Part shown: positions 28,059 to 36,394 of the stretch, one piece after another
How the letters are laid out: each line of letters starts with the position of its first letter
Position numbering within the stretch: position 1 is the first letter of the stretch
Source of the DNA: Candidatus Planktophila dulcis
GTDB taxonomy: Bacteria > Actinomycetota > Actinomycetes > Nanopelagicales > Nanopelagicaceae
DNA: 64,000 nucleotides
Direction of reading: 5' to 3'
Assembly (NCBI RefSeq): GCF_002288225.1
Contig: NZ_CP016777.1
Location: 930,001-994,000 of the forward strand
Notes under the pieces: model-generated
Databases searched by the model: none
What the model saw: only the letters and a program-made list of their open reading frames with translations
Told to the model about the DNA's origin: nothing
Made by a program: the position numbers and the translations under genes

Positions 28059-28523
28059 ATGTCAAACAACCGTAGATATGCACTTATTGCACTCTCGGCT
28101 GCGCTCATCTCATCCAGCTGTGTATCAGCCTTTGCAGCTCCTACTCCATCAGCATCACCTTCAGCATCGACATCTATTGATACTTTTAAAGTGGCACAAG
28201 AGCAATATAGGAAAGATCGCGATGCATACATGTTTGCTCTGCAAGAACGCGAAATGAAGATTCGTTCTATTAATGCAACTTTTAAGAACGCTATCGATAA
28301 ATCTGCTGCCGATGCTAAGAGTGCGATGTTGCTAGCGACTACTCCTGATCAGAAGAATGCAATTACTTCGGCCAGACGAACTGCAGTGGCATCTGCGATT
28401 ATTTCTCGCGAGAGTGCGATTGAAGCACTGGGGCCACTTCCCTCGCCGCCAGTGCAACCACAACGACCAGCGAAGATGTCTCCTCAAGGAATGAGTGAGC
28501 AGAAGGAAAAGAAGAAGCGATAG
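28059..28523 (+). CDS. small exported helical protein
   Basis: 154 residues of unknown function. Signal peptide over residues 1-26 (NNRR n-region, cleavage near AFA-AP), a Pro/Ser-rich spacer (PTPSASPSAS), then a charged helix (about 40-115: QEQYRKDRDAYMFALQER...) and a Pro/Lys-rich tail (PPVQPQRPAK ... KEKKKR). The middle is likely coiled-coil. The start follows TACTAT by 6 nt and lacks a ribosome site. Divergent from the response regulator, which may control it. It ends next to the convergent hpf gene with no gap. Confidence 0.7.
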   Translation: MSNNRRYALIALSAALISSSCVSAFAAPTPSASPSASTSIDTFKVAQEQYRKDRDAYMFALQEREMKIRSINATFKNAIDKSAADAKSAMLLATTPDQKNAITSARRTAVASAIISRESAIEALGPLPSPPVQPQRPAKMSPQGMSEQKEKKKR

Positions 28524-28871
28524 CTACTCGCTTACATCCACCTTCATGGTGCGCACAGTCTGACGGTTGTGGCTCTTCTCTCGCTCATGAATTTTTCTAA
28601 TCTGTAGCTCAATACTCTTAATCGCATCATCAAAGGCTGCAACATCGTTAAATCCTGTTGCTTCAGCGCGCAAGAGTGGGCCAGATCCGTGAGATGTGAT
28701 TACCACTTTGTGGGATTGCTTTCCTTGTCGAGGATTTGCCTCATGAGTTACTTCAACTTCAATCCGGTCAATGACAACGTTAAAACGTTCCATCGATTGA
28801 AGTTTCTCTTCAGCAATTGCTTTAAAGTCACTTGCGAGTTCTGCATGGCGGGTATGAATAATTATTTTCAC
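28524..28871 (-). CDS. hpf: short ribosome hibernation promoting factor (HPF/RaiA family)
   Basis: 115 residues of the S30AE fold that docks in the mRNA/tRNA channel of idle 30S subunits: MKIIIHTRHAELASDFKAIAEEKLQSMERF, then VEVTHEANPRQ and AFDDAIKSIELQIRK. It lacks the C-terminal dimerisation domain of the long HPF used by most actinobacteria (~200+ residues). Stasis by 70S pairing through that domain is therefore not expected of this protein alone. GTG start at 28871. Confidence 0.85.
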   Translation of the reverse strand: MKIIIHTRHAELASDFKAIAEEKLQSMERFNVVIDRIEVEVTHEANPRQGKQSHKVVITSHGSGPLLRAEATGFNDVAAFDDAIKSIELQIRKIHEREKSHNRQTVRTMKVDVSE

Positions 28872-28922
28872 AATGCCAACAATGTCACTGAAGGGGTGAA
28901 AATGTAAGGGGGGTGTGGAGAA

Positions 28923-29306
28923 CTAAGCGAGCGGGAGAAGATAGACGATTAAGGTAAGAATGGCTGCAAGACCTATGCACTGAACCAGAATTGAGGCCGC
29001 AGTCTTACGATCTGCAGCTAGCGCTGCTTTATCGCCAACTCGTGAGACTTTACCGAGACGACCAAAGTTAAAAGTGCCCATAAACCCATAGGCTAAACAG
29101 AATTTCTTACGCGATTGAATAAATCCCACAGAGAAAACTAAGAGTGGAAGAAAGATTCCCAGTCGAACACTGGGTGAGGCACTTGTCGATATAAATCCAG
29201 CCAGTGCGCTGACGCTCAAGAAGAGCCCAATGAGAGCCACCACTTGTCGCTGGCGAACTTCACTCTTTCCAATGTTGCATGAACCTGCGATGTATTGATC
29301 GCTCAT
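28923..29306 (-). CDS. polytopic membrane protein with CNIG motif
   Basis: 127 residues with about four hydrophobic segments (roughly 22-42, 46-64, 70-85, 104-126). The N-terminus reads SCNIGKSEVRQRQ and a FIQSRKKFCLAYGFMGTFNF segment follows the second helix; the two Cys are notable. I recognise this as a recurring small membrane-protein type but know no function. Its ATG follows the stop of the 48-residue gene with no gap (TAAATG). Confidence 0.7.
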   Translation of the reverse strand: MSDQYIAGSCNIGKSEVRQRQVVALIGLFLSVSALAGFISTSASPSVRLGIFLPLLVFSVGFIQSRKKFCLAYGFMGTFNFGRLGKVSRVGDKAALAADRKTAASILVQCIGLAAILTLIVYLLPLA

Positions 29307-29453
29307 TTATGCATCTTCAAATTCGTCTTCATCAATCCAAGCATCGGTTGCGGTGTCATCTTGTTTCTCAACCCATGAGAGAAATGTTCCCACTGCTCGA
29401 AAGGCGAGAATGCCAACAGTGACTGCAGCAATGACTCGTCGAAGGGCTTTCAT
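29307..29453 (-). CDS. 48-residue membrane-anchored acidic-tail miniprotein
   Basis: Short gene reading MKALRRVIAAVTVGILAF, with a membrane helix over about residues 7-27 and a strongly acidic C-terminus (DAWIDEDEFEDA). GGGGAG lies about 13 nt before the ATG. The stop abuts the ATG of the CNIG membrane protein, so the two are probably one operon and may interact. No family is recognised. Support is the clean N-in positive charge, helix, acidic tail and perfect junction. Confidence 0.6.
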   Translation of the reverse strand: MKALRRVIAAVTVGILAFRAVGTFLSWVEKQDDTATDAWIDEDEFEDA

Positions 29454-29492
29454 GAGGATAAAAATACTCCCCTTTAGCGCACTGCGCTCGTT

Positions 29493-30560
29493 TTAAGCCT
29501 TAGTCAGGGCGGTGTCGATATCTGCCCAGAGATCATCAACGTGCTCGCAACCAACAGAGAGACGGATGAGATTTTCAGGAATGTTTTCACTTTCCAGCGG
29601 CCAACGGCGGCGGCGCTCCCATGTGCTCTCTACTCCCCCGAGGCTTGTTGCATTAGTAACCAATGACGCGCTATCGCAGACTCGCTCTGCAGTTGCTGCA
29701 TCCCCTGTAATTTCAAAGGAGACGATCGCACCAAATCCTGGGTAGCGCACATTCGTGACCGCTTTATGGCCAGCTAACTTCTTAGCAAGGGCTGCTGCGC
29801 TCTCCTGCGCCTTGGCAAAGCGAAGTGGGAATGTGCGAATTCCGCGGAGTGCAAGCCATGATTCAAAGGGGCCAGCGATAGAGCCGTAGGAAACGCGTGC
29901 ATCCTGCAGGCGTGCATGAAGAGCTGGGTCTTTCATTGAGAGCGAACCAAGGATGACATCGCTATGTCCTGCTAAATACTTCGTTACCGAGTGCATCACG
30001 ATATCTGCGCCAAATGTCAACGGCTTCTGATTGAGCGGTGTTGCAAAAGTGTTATCAAAGCCAACGCCCATATTGCGCTTCTTTGCTTCGCCAATAATGA
30101 CGCCTACTTCAGCTACTCCAAGGCCTGGGTTTGTTGGTGATTCCACCCATAAGAAAGCTGCTCCTTGTAGTTGTGAAATAACTTCCTTGGTATCAGTGAT
30201 ATCAACAAAGCGAACCTCTAGGCGTCCTTCTGTGTGATATCTCTTGAGCAGCGACATCGTTCCGCTATATCCCTGATCGGATGCAACAATCGGTGCACCA
30301 TGTGGCAATAATGAAAATGCTGCAGTGATGGCAGCCATTCCTGATGAGAAGACAAGTGTGGACGTTGCCTCTTCCAGCGCGCTGATTGCTTCCTCTAGTG
30401 GCTGCCAGGTTTCATTACCTGTGCGCCCGTAGTTGATAGGGCCGTTTGCAACAAAGGTTGAGTTCAATGAGATAGGACTGTTGATACCAACACCTGCAGC
30501 GTGGGCTGGGCGCCCTGAAGAGATTGCAAGGGTATCGGGATGAAGGTTCTCAGAACTCAT
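29493..30560 (-). CDS. cystathionine gamma-synthase/lyase-family PLP enzyme
   Basis: 355 residues of the transsulfuration (Cys/Met metabolism) PLP family. PLP-binding elements include FSSGMAAI (phosphate contact), ESPTNP, DNTFATP and the Schiff-base Lys in HSVTKYLAGHSD. Synthase, gamma-lyase and beta-lyase activities cannot be separated from sequence alone. ATG 30560 has TACTCT 6 nt upstream (leaderless pattern), just after the stop of the neighbouring MalY/PatB-like enzyme. The two together suggest cysteine/methionine interconversion. Confidence 0.88.
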   Translation of the reverse strand: MSSENLHPDTLAISSGRPAHAAGVGINSPISLNSTFVANGPINYGRTGNETWQPLEEAISALEEATSTLVFSSGMAAITAAFSLLPHGAPIVASDQGYSGTMSLLKRYHTEGRLEVRFVDITDTKEVISQLQGAAFLWVESPTNPGLGVAEVGVIIGEAKKRNMGVGFDNTFATPLNQKPLTFGADIVMHSVTKYLAGHSDVILGSLSMKDPALHARLQDARVSYGSIAGPFESWLALRGIRTFPLRFAKAQESAAALAKKLAGHKAVTNVRYPGFGAIVSFEITGDAATAERVCDSASLVTNATSLGGVESTWERRRRWPLESENIPENLIRLSVGCEHVDDLWADIDTALTKA

Positions 30561-30576
30561 TGGGTAAGAGTAATCG

Positions 30577-31740
30577 TTAGTGCAGAACTGTGGCGAGGCG
30601 ATTAAACGCCTCTTCAAGAATTTCTGGGCTTGTTGCAAAATTGAGGCGAACAAATTGGGCAGATTGTGCACCAAAGCGATGTCCTGGAACTAATGCCACC
30701 TTTGCCTTCTCAACAAGGACAGCTGATGGGTCCGCACCGAGATTAAAACTGGTCAGATCCAGCCACGCTAAATATGAGCAATGGGGAATGAGATAGCCAA
30801 CACCTGGAGTCTTTGCCGCAATCAGATCTGCGATGAGATTTCGATTGTGGTCAATCTGCACCATCAGAGAATCTAGCCATGGCTCGCCCTTCTCAAATGC
30901 TGTCACTGTGGCAAAAGCGCCAAGTAGTGATGCCCGGTAGTGAGTAGCAGAGGCAATTGCATTCATCGTCTCGTGAACTTTTTCATTCTCTGTCACGATG
31001 ATGGCGCATTTAAGCCCTGCAATATTCCAACCTTTACTTGCAGCCGTGATGGTGATTCCAACCTCACGAGCAGTGTTGGAGACTGTAAGAAAGGGAGTGA
31101 AAGTCTGCTCTGAATACATCAAAGGCGCATGTATCTCATCGCTAAGAACATAGACATTGTGCTTCTTTGCAAGCTCTGCAATACGTGAGAGTTCTTCGCG
31201 CGTATAGACCCGACCTAATGGATTGTGAGGGTTACAAATCAGATGAGCTTTAATGCCTGATGCGTACGCCTTTTCAATGCCCTCCCAATCAAGAATCCAA
31301 TTGCTGCCGTTGACTTGCTGCTCAGATTGCGTCAGTGGAACATCTACATGTTCTAGATGGGTTTCAGCGCTCCATGTCCAAAAATTTGGATAGACAGGTG
31401 AGTTGATAAGAATCTTGTCACCAGGTTGTGTAATGACTCGAAGTACTTCAACAACTCCAACTCCCACATCAGCTGCAATGCGCACCTGAAGTGGATCGAC
31501 TTTCCATCCCCAGCGTCGCTCGGCAAATCCAGCAAAAGAAGTTCCCATCTCTGGAATCAAGCCTAGATAACCTAAATCTGAGTGATCGATCATCTCTCGC
31601 AGTGTTTGGCGAATCGGCTCTGCTACAGGGAAATCCATTTCAGCAACAGGAAGTGGAAGAACATCTTTAGGAAAGGCTCTCCACTTTTCACTGCGATGCG
31701 TCTGTAATTCACCGAGATCCAGTGCCCGCAACTCGCTCAT
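30577..31740 (-). CDS. MalY/PatB-type cystathionine beta-lyase or C-S lyase
   Basis: 387-residue fold-type I aminotransferase-like enzyme. The MalY/PatB hallmark CNPHNPLGR is at 169-177, PLP Asp in LSDEIHAPL at 199-207 and the Schiff-base Lys236 in ITAASKGWNIAGLK. The N-terminal FPKDVLPLPVAEMDFPVA is also typical. It likely splits cystathionine to homocysteine, pyruvate and ammonia. The start codon region overlaps by a few bases the divergent promoter of alkA. Confidence 0.88.
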   Translation of the reverse strand: MSELRALDLGELQTHRSEKWRAFPKDVLPLPVAEMDFPVAEPIRQTLREMIDHSDLGYLGLIPEMGTSFAGFAERRWGWKVDPLQVRIAADVGVGVVEVLRVITQPGDKILINSPVYPNFWTWSAETHLEHVDVPLTQSEQQVNGSNWILDWEGIEKAYASGIKAHLICNPHNPLGRVYTREELSRIAELAKKHNVYVLSDEIHAPLMYSEQTFTPFLTVSNTAREVGITITAASKGWNIAGLKCAIIVTENEKVHETMNAIASATHYRASLLGAFATVTAFEKGEPWLDSLMVQIDHNRNLIADLIAAKTPGVGYLIPHCSYLAWLDLTSFNLGADPSAVLVEKAKVALVPGHRFGAQSAQFVRLNFATSPEILEEAFNRLATVLH

Positions 31741-31774
31741 GGACTTAGTATGTCACTGTCAATACGCTATATCT

Positions 31775-32407
31775 ATGACTAGCGAGATGACTATCTCTCA
31801 AGCGCAGATGAAGAAGATAGCTAAGGAGTTATCAACGCGCGATAAACGACTTGCACGGGTCATCGATGCTCACCCTTTATGCACCATCGGCCGTAATCCA
31901 AAGCCCGTTACTCACTTTGAGGCTCTCGTGGAATCTGTCATCTCGCAGCAATTGGCTGTTAAGGCTGCAGACACTATCTATGGGCGGGTTAAGGATTTAA
32001 CTAAGGGGCGCATGGTTCCAGGGCGCATTGCAGATATATCAGAGGCAGATATGCGCGCTGCTGGAGTATCTGGTGCAAAGTTTAAAACTATCCAAGGACT
32101 TGCAGATGCTGCTCTCTCAAAGAAGATAAAGATCAACACACTTCATGAAATAGATGATGACCAACTCATCTTTGATCAACTGACATCTCTATGGGGCATT
32201 GGGCCATGGACAGTTGATATGTTTATGATGTTTCAACTAGGTCGCCTTGATATCTGGCCCACGGGAGACCTCGGTGTGCGGCGCGGCTGGGAGAAGATCT
32301 ATGCACTTAAAGATGAGATTGAACCAAAGGCGCTGGATAAGAAGGGTGAGAAGTTTCGCCCCTATCGAAGCGTCGTCGCCTGGTACTGCTGGCGAGCGCT
32401 TACTTAG
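31775..32407 (+). CDS. DNA-3-methyladenine glycosylase (AlkA-like HhH-GPD)
   Basis: 210-residue base-excision repair enzyme removing alkylated purines. HhH-GPD fold: VESVISQQLAVKAADTIYGR at the start, the helix-hairpin-helix LWGIGPWTVDMFMMF and the catalytic Asp in IWPTGDLGVRRG. No Fe-S cluster Cys and no AraC/Ada domain, so it is the minimal form. ATG 31775 is preferred because TACGCT ends 6 nt before it (leaderless pattern); ATG 31787 is an alternative. Its end overlaps msrA by 8 nt, convergent. Confidence 0.88.
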   Translation: MTSEMTISQAQMKKIAKELSTRDKRLARVIDAHPLCTIGRNPKPVTHFEALVESVISQQLAVKAADTIYGRVKDLTKGRMVPGRIADISEADMRAAGVSGAKFKTIQGLADAALSKKIKINTLHEIDDDQLIFDQLTSLWGIGPWTVDMFMMFQLGRLDIWPTGDLGVRRGWEKIYALKDEIEPKALDKKGEKFRPYRSVVAWYCWRALT

Positions 32408-32927
32408 CGAGAGCAGGAAATGCCACACCCGTTGAAGAGTGGCAGTCATATCCATTGGGATTTTTCTGCAAGTACTTCTGGTGATACTCCTCAGCGAGGT
32501 AATAAGGCACGCCGTCTGCACTCTTAATCTCAGTGACAATCGAATCAATGCCTTCACGAGTAAGCGCTGCTTGATAGACATCGCGAGTGACCTCAGCTTG
32601 TAGCTGCTGTGATTCAGAGGTTGTGAATATGGCGCTGCGATATTGAGTTCCAATATCTCCACCTTGGCGATTGAGTGAGGTTGGATCATGCATCACCCAG
32701 AACTCTTCAAGAAGTCTGCGATAGCTCACGCGGGTTGGATCAAAGGTAACTTCCACCATCTCTGCATGTCCTGTTACTCCGGTGCAGACTTGTTCATAGG
32801 AAGGGTTCTCTCGTACTCCACCCATATAACCAACGCTTGTGGCGATAACTCCATCGATATTCCAGAAACGTCGTTCTGCGCCCCAGAAGCATCCTGTTGC
32901 AAAATATGCATTCTCTGAACTGTTCAT
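32400..32927 (-). CDS. msrA: peptide-methionine (S)-S-oxide reductase
   Basis: 175-residue repair enzyme for oxidised methionine. The catalytic Cys is in TGCFWGAE, followed by VGYMGG and PTYEQVCTG-like and GHAEMVEV motifs. No fused MsrB. ATG 32927 fits the family N-terminus; TAGGTT lies 8 nt upstream. A longer frame would overlap the tRNA-Arg gene and is rejected. One-domain MsrA depends on thioredoxin or another thiol reductant. Confidence 0.94.
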   Translation of the reverse strand: MNSSENAYFATGCFWGAERRFWNIDGVIATSVGYMGGVRENPSYEQVCTGVTGHAEMVEVTFDPTRVSYRRLLEEFWVMHDPTSLNRQGGDIGTQYRSAIFTTSESQQLQAEVTRDVYQAALTREGIDSIVTEIKSADGVPYYLAEEYHQKYLQKNPNGYDCHSSTGVAFPALAK

Positions 32928-32954
32928 AGTCGGATAACCTACCCTTGTACCTGC

Positions 32955-33026
32955 GCCCCCGTAGCTCAGGGGATAGAGCACTGCCCTCCGGAGGCAGGTG
33001 CACAGGTTCGATTCCTGTCGGGGGCA
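32955..33026 (+). tRNA. tRNA-Arg (CCG anticodon)
   Basis: The acceptor GCCCCCG pairs with CGGGGGC, the stem CTGCC/GGCAG encloses loop CTCCGGA with anticodon CCG, and the T loop is GGTTCGATTCC. The discriminator is A; no CCA is encoded. Divergent from msrA. Confidence 0.94.
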
Positions 33027-33067
33027 CGCGATATAAATCACCTCATATTACGAAATCTCTTTCCTTT

Positions 33068-33096
33068 CCCTGTTGTTTATATATCTAGCAACAGGG
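33068..33096 (+). repeat. hairpin between tRNA-Arg and whiB1
   Basis: CCCTGTTG and CAACAGGG form a perfect 8-bp stem around a 13-nt A/T-rich loop. It may terminate the tRNA transcript, although the following bases are not a clean T run, or act in the whiB1 leader. Confidence 0.5.
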
Positions 33097-33161
33097 ATAA
33101 TTACTCTCTTGCGCAGATACTTTGACGCACATTCACCATCAGATTCGAAAGGGGTAGAGCC

Positions 33162-33428
33162 ATGGATTGGAGACATCAGTCAGCCTGTCGTGATGAAGAC
33201 CCCGAGCTCTTCTTCCCCGTAGGAAATACTGGCCCTGCCATCACCCAGATCGAAGAGGCGAAGAAGGTCTGCAATCGCTGCATCGTTAAAGATGCATGCC
33301 TAGCCTGGGCCCTTGAATCAGGACAGGATGCTGGAGTCTGGGGCGGTCTGTCAGAAGATGAACGTCGCGCACTCAAGCGCCGTGCTGCACGTAATCGTGC
33401 GCGTCTTGCCGATCACGCAAATAATTAA
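33162..33428 (+). CDS. whiB1: WhiB-family Fe-S transcription factor, WhiB1-like
   Basis: 88 residues with the four cluster cysteines C9, C37, C40 and C46 at the same positions as mycobacterial WhiB1, the turn GVWGGLSEDERR and a basic C-terminal DNA-binding helix (ALKRRAARNRAR). WhiB1 binds the principal sigma factor and its [4Fe-4S] cluster reacts with NO. GAAAGGGG supports ATG 33162. It lies next to pdtaS, the same neighbourhood as Rv3219-Rv3220c in M. tuberculosis. Confidence 0.93.
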   Translation: MDWRHQSACRDEDPELFFPVGNTGPAITQIEEAKKVCNRCIVKDACLAWALESGQDAGVWGGLSEDERRALKRRAARNRARLADHANN

Positions 33429-33432
33429 TTAC

Positions 33433-34905
33433 TTACACATTCGGAAAGAGTAATACCGCTCGCGTCTCTTTCTCATCCGTTACAAGTGAGAGCGTTCCGC
33501 GTAGTTCATTCTCAGTCAGTGTGCGCACAATCTGCAAACCTAAGTTCGGTGATGTTGCGATATCAAATCCTTCAGGAAATCCCACTCCATCATCGGAGAT
33601 GGTGACTGATAACTCTGAAGCCACACTTGAGACATGAATACCCAGAGCAAGACCTTCTTGGGCTAATCCATGCTCAAGAGCGTTGTGAATAAGTTCGGTA
33701 ATGACCAAGGCGAGCGGGGTTGCAATACGAGGCTCAAGGGATCCAAAGGACCCAGTGCGATCGATGCGTAGCTCATTCATGCGCGGGCTCAGTTCCAGCG
33801 CATGAGTCACAAGACTGTCAAGAACATCATCGAATGCAACAGATGAATCACGGCTGTTGGAAAGGGTTTCGTGCACGAGGGCAATTGATGCAATACGGCG
33901 CACTGCTTCATTGAGTGCTGCACTTGCACCAGGATCTTCAATGCGGCGTGCTTGCAGACGCAAGAGCGCTGAAACAGTTTGGAGATTGTTCTTCACGCGG
34001 TGGTGAATCTCGCGGATGGTGGCATCTTTTGTCACGAGCTCACGTTCACGGCGGCGTAGCTCTGTGACGTTATTAAGCATCACAATGGCACCGATGCGAT
34101 CTCCTGATCGCATCAAAGGAAGCACAGTGAAATCAATCGTTCCGCCAACATTTTCAATCTCAACGCGCTTGAGCGCTTTACCTGTAAGCCCAAGTGCAAT
34201 TGTCTCTTCATGTGCATCAGGGCGAACACGTGCAAGTGATTGCGCAACATCTCCTAGGACATGGCCTTCAACTTCACTTACCCACCCTAAACGACTAAAT
34301 GCAGAGCGTGAATTAGGGCTTGCATAGGAGATAACTCCGTTGACATCAAGGCGAATGAGACCATCGCCAACGCGAGGCGCGGGATCAAAGAGTGAACCTG
34401 CATCAGGATATGGAAAAGTTCCTTCTGCAATCATGCGATAGAGATTATGTGCAATCTCGCGGTAATTAAGTTCAAGGCGGGAAGGTTGACGCATGAGCTC
34501 TGAATTTCGGTGGCGAGAGATCACGCCAATAACCTGGTCTCCAACCATCACCGGAATCGTCTCTTCTTTGACCATGAACTCACCCATGGCTTCTGGTTGA
34601 GTATCGCGCACAATTTCAGCACCAGAGAGTGCTTGATCGATATGAGGGCGTGCGCCATAAGAAATTTCATCACCGATGACATCATGTGGAAAGAGAGTTG
34701 CAGCTGTTGTGGGACGAATATGCGCAACAGCCACATATCCAGTGGGCCAACTCTTAAAGTCTTTTCGTAGTGGAACCCAGAGAATGAGATCTGCAAAGGA
34801 GAGATCTGAGAGCAGCTGCCAATCAGCAACTAATTCGCGAAGGCGGTGAATCTGATTGGGTGAGAGCGAGCTTCTTCCCTGCACATAATCTTCAATAGAT
34901 GCCAT
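33433..34905 (-). CDS. pdtaS: PdtaS-type cytoplasmic sensor histidine kinase
   Basis: 490-residue soluble kinase: N-terminal GAF-like domain, a central PAS-like domain (about 170-290), then a HisKA_2 domain with IREIHHRVKNNLQTVSALLRL and an HATPase domain (LIHNALEHG, DDGVGFP). In mycobacteria PdtaS signals to the RNA-binding antiterminator PdtaR, which is not in this window. The start at 34905 is 2 nt after the DUF6912 gene. It is the last gene of a four-gene operon that starts with a SAF-domain protein. Confidence 0.9.
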   Translation of the reverse strand: MASIEDYVQGRSSLSPNQIHRLRELVADWQLLSDLSFADLILWVPLRKDFKSWPTGYVAVAHIRPTTAATLFPHDVIGDEISYGARPHIDQALSGAEIVRDTQPEAMGEFMVKEETIPVMVGDQVIGVISRHRNSELMRQPSRLELNYREIAHNLYRMIAEGTFPYPDAGSLFDPAPRVGDGLIRLDVNGVISYASPNSRSAFSRLGWVSEVEGHVLGDVAQSLARVRPDAHEETIALGLTGKALKRVEIENVGGTIDFTVLPLMRSGDRIGAIVMLNNVTELRRRERELVTKDATIREIHHRVKNNLQTVSALLRLQARRIEDPGASAALNEAVRRIASIALVHETLSNSRDSSVAFDDVLDSLVTHALELSPRMNELRIDRTGSFGSLEPRIATPLALVITELIHNALEHGLAQEGLALGIHVSSVASELSVTISDDGVGFPEGFDIATSPNLGLQIVRTLTENELRGTLSLVTDEKETRAVLLFPNV

Positions 34906-34907
34906 CG

Positions 34908-35297
34908 CTACTTCAACCAACTCGCTAGATTGGCATCAATTTCTTGCGTTGCATACCAGGTCAGCTCTTCACCATCGCTGGATACTTCAAAGAGGCACTC
35001 AAGGCTCTCCCACTTCAAAGGTGATGAGAGTGAGATTGACATGTCATGGCTCTCTGAAATTGACTCTGCAGGAACTTCAAATGCAAGAACACATGCAGCA
35101 CCCGATGTAGCCGTCTTCATCTCTAGCGCATCTTCTGCAGCAACCATAGAAAGTGTGTATTCAATCTCTTCATCATCAAGATCTTGGTGATCGACAATGA
35201 ATTGAGATGTTGGGGCATAGACATCAGAGACATCAAAGAGACCCGATGCCATAAATTCGGCAACCTCTTGGGCTGTCATAGCCACATATCCACGCAT
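34908..35297 (-). CDS. DUF6912-like conserved actinobacterial protein
   Basis: 129-residue acidic cytoplasmic protein. The opening MRGYVAMTAQEVAEFMASG and the central DLDDEEIEYTLSMVAAEDAL match the pattern of DUF6912 proteins of actinobacteria, as I remember it. No catalytic motif is visible. It sits between the CpaE-like gene (19 nt upstream) and pdtaS (2 nt downstream), so a link to that signalling operon is likely. Confidence 0.65.
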   Translation of the reverse strand: MRGYVAMTAQEVAEFMASGLFDVSDVYAPTSQFIVDHQDLDDEEIEYTLSMVAAEDALEMKTATSGAACVLAFEVPAESISESHDMSISLSSPLKWESLECLFEVSSDGEELTWYATQEIDANLASWLK

Positions 35298-35316
35298 GAG
35301 CTAAGCCTATAAGAAG

Positions 35317-36393
35317 TTATGAGATCAATTCACCTGCATATTCAGCAATGGTTTTACGCAGTAAAGCTCTCTCATTCGATTCACATAAGGAGGTGCGCTT
35401 ATCTTGCGCACCTTGTGCGCTGCGTGGATCCCATGGATATTCCAACACACGCAATGGGCGAAGTGAAGTCACCACAGGTAGAAATGAATCCTGTCCAGAT
35501 TTACTTCGTTTTGAAGCACCACGAAGGGCGTGAAGAAATGATAATCGTGGCTTGATGGAGTTCTGTGCAAGCTCTGCAACGAGTAGACGAAGTTGCTCAG
35601 TTCCAAGCAGATCAGTCTGTGCCATCACCCACATCTCATCTCCATGAGTAGTAGTCCACACGCACGCTTCCTCAGACCAGCGTCGTCCACTTAATGATGC
35701 AGAGAAATCTTTGAGAACCCCCAGATCTATCACGATGAAGTCGAATTCAGAGCGCGCATGATCAAGAGCTGCTATCTGTGTGTTGATCTCAGATTGCGTG
35801 ATTTCAAGTGCCCAGAGATTATTGGAGATACTTCTGATCTCGGGCGATGAATTCAAGCCCCGCTCACCTAACTTCAGCGCAATTGCAGGTGAGTAACTAT
35901 GAGCATCAACTAAAAGTACTTTCTTTCCTAGCTCTGCTAACTCAGCACCGAGATTGATTGCAAGGGTTGTGCACCCGAGTGAATGGGACGCTGCACATAC
36001 TCCAATAATCTTTGAGCGAATCTTCTTCGAATGTGTGGGGCGAATAAGTGGTGAGCGCAGTGAGCCACGAATGATTCCAAGGAGTTCAAGGGGTGTTGTG
36101 GGCATCGCAATCGCTTCAGGAAACACTTCGTGAGCATCAATCGTTGCTGCAAAGAGAAAGTACTTCACACCACGGCGCTTGAGCACATCGAGACCTTCCA
36201 CAGAGAATCCATCCACATCGGTGGAGATCAGAAGCAGTGAGCCACGTGCTTCAGTTCTCTCAATATGATCTAACAGTGATGAGAAATCCAGAGCCCTGCA
36301 TGAAACGCTCCATCCTTGGCTAAAGAGAGTTCCTGCGATGAAACCTTCCGCCTCTGCGCTGCGAATTGCGGTTGCTACTGATTGCGTCTGCAT
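35317..36393 (-). CDS. CpaE/TadZ-like ParA-superfamily protein with degenerate P-loop
   Basis: 358 residues: an N-terminal receiver-like alpha/beta region (1-110) and a MinD/ParA-like domain. The nucleotide loop reads GVCAASHSLGCTTLAINL (131-148): the GxxGxTT shape is retained, but both Lys of the deviant Walker A (KGGxGK) are missing. KKVLLVDAHSYSPA and FIVIDLGVL follow. CpaE/TadZ proteins localise Flp/Tad pilus machinery at poles and often have weak ATPase motifs. ATG 36393 is one base after the SAF gene stop; longer starts would overlap that gene. Confidence 0.7.
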   Translation of the reverse strand: MQTQSVATAIRSAEAEGFIAGTLFSQGWSVSCRALDFSSLLDHIERTEARGSLLLISTDVDGFSVEGLDVLKRRGVKYFLFAATIDAHEVFPEAIAMPTTPLELLGIIRGSLRSPLIRPTHSKKIRSKIIGVCAASHSLGCTTLAINLGAELAELGKKVLLVDAHSYSPAIALKLGERGLNSSPEIRSISNNLWALEITQSEINTQIAALDHARSEFDFIVIDLGVLKDFSASLSGRRWSEEACVWTTTHGDEMWVMAQTDLLGTEQLRLLVAELAQNSIKPRLSFLHALRGASKRSKSGQDSFLPVVTSLRPLRVLEYPWDPRSAQGAQDKRTSLCESNERALLRKTIAEYAGELIS

Positions 36394-36394
36394 C

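Noticed and set aside
32928-33041. Longer msrA frame
   Set aside because: It runs through the tRNA-Arg gene on the other strand; TAGGTT 8 nt before ATG 32927 supports the shorter start.
33068-33096. Hairpin as a definite terminator of tRNA-Arg
   Set aside because: The bases after the stem are A/T-mixed without a T run, so it is listed only as a hairpin.
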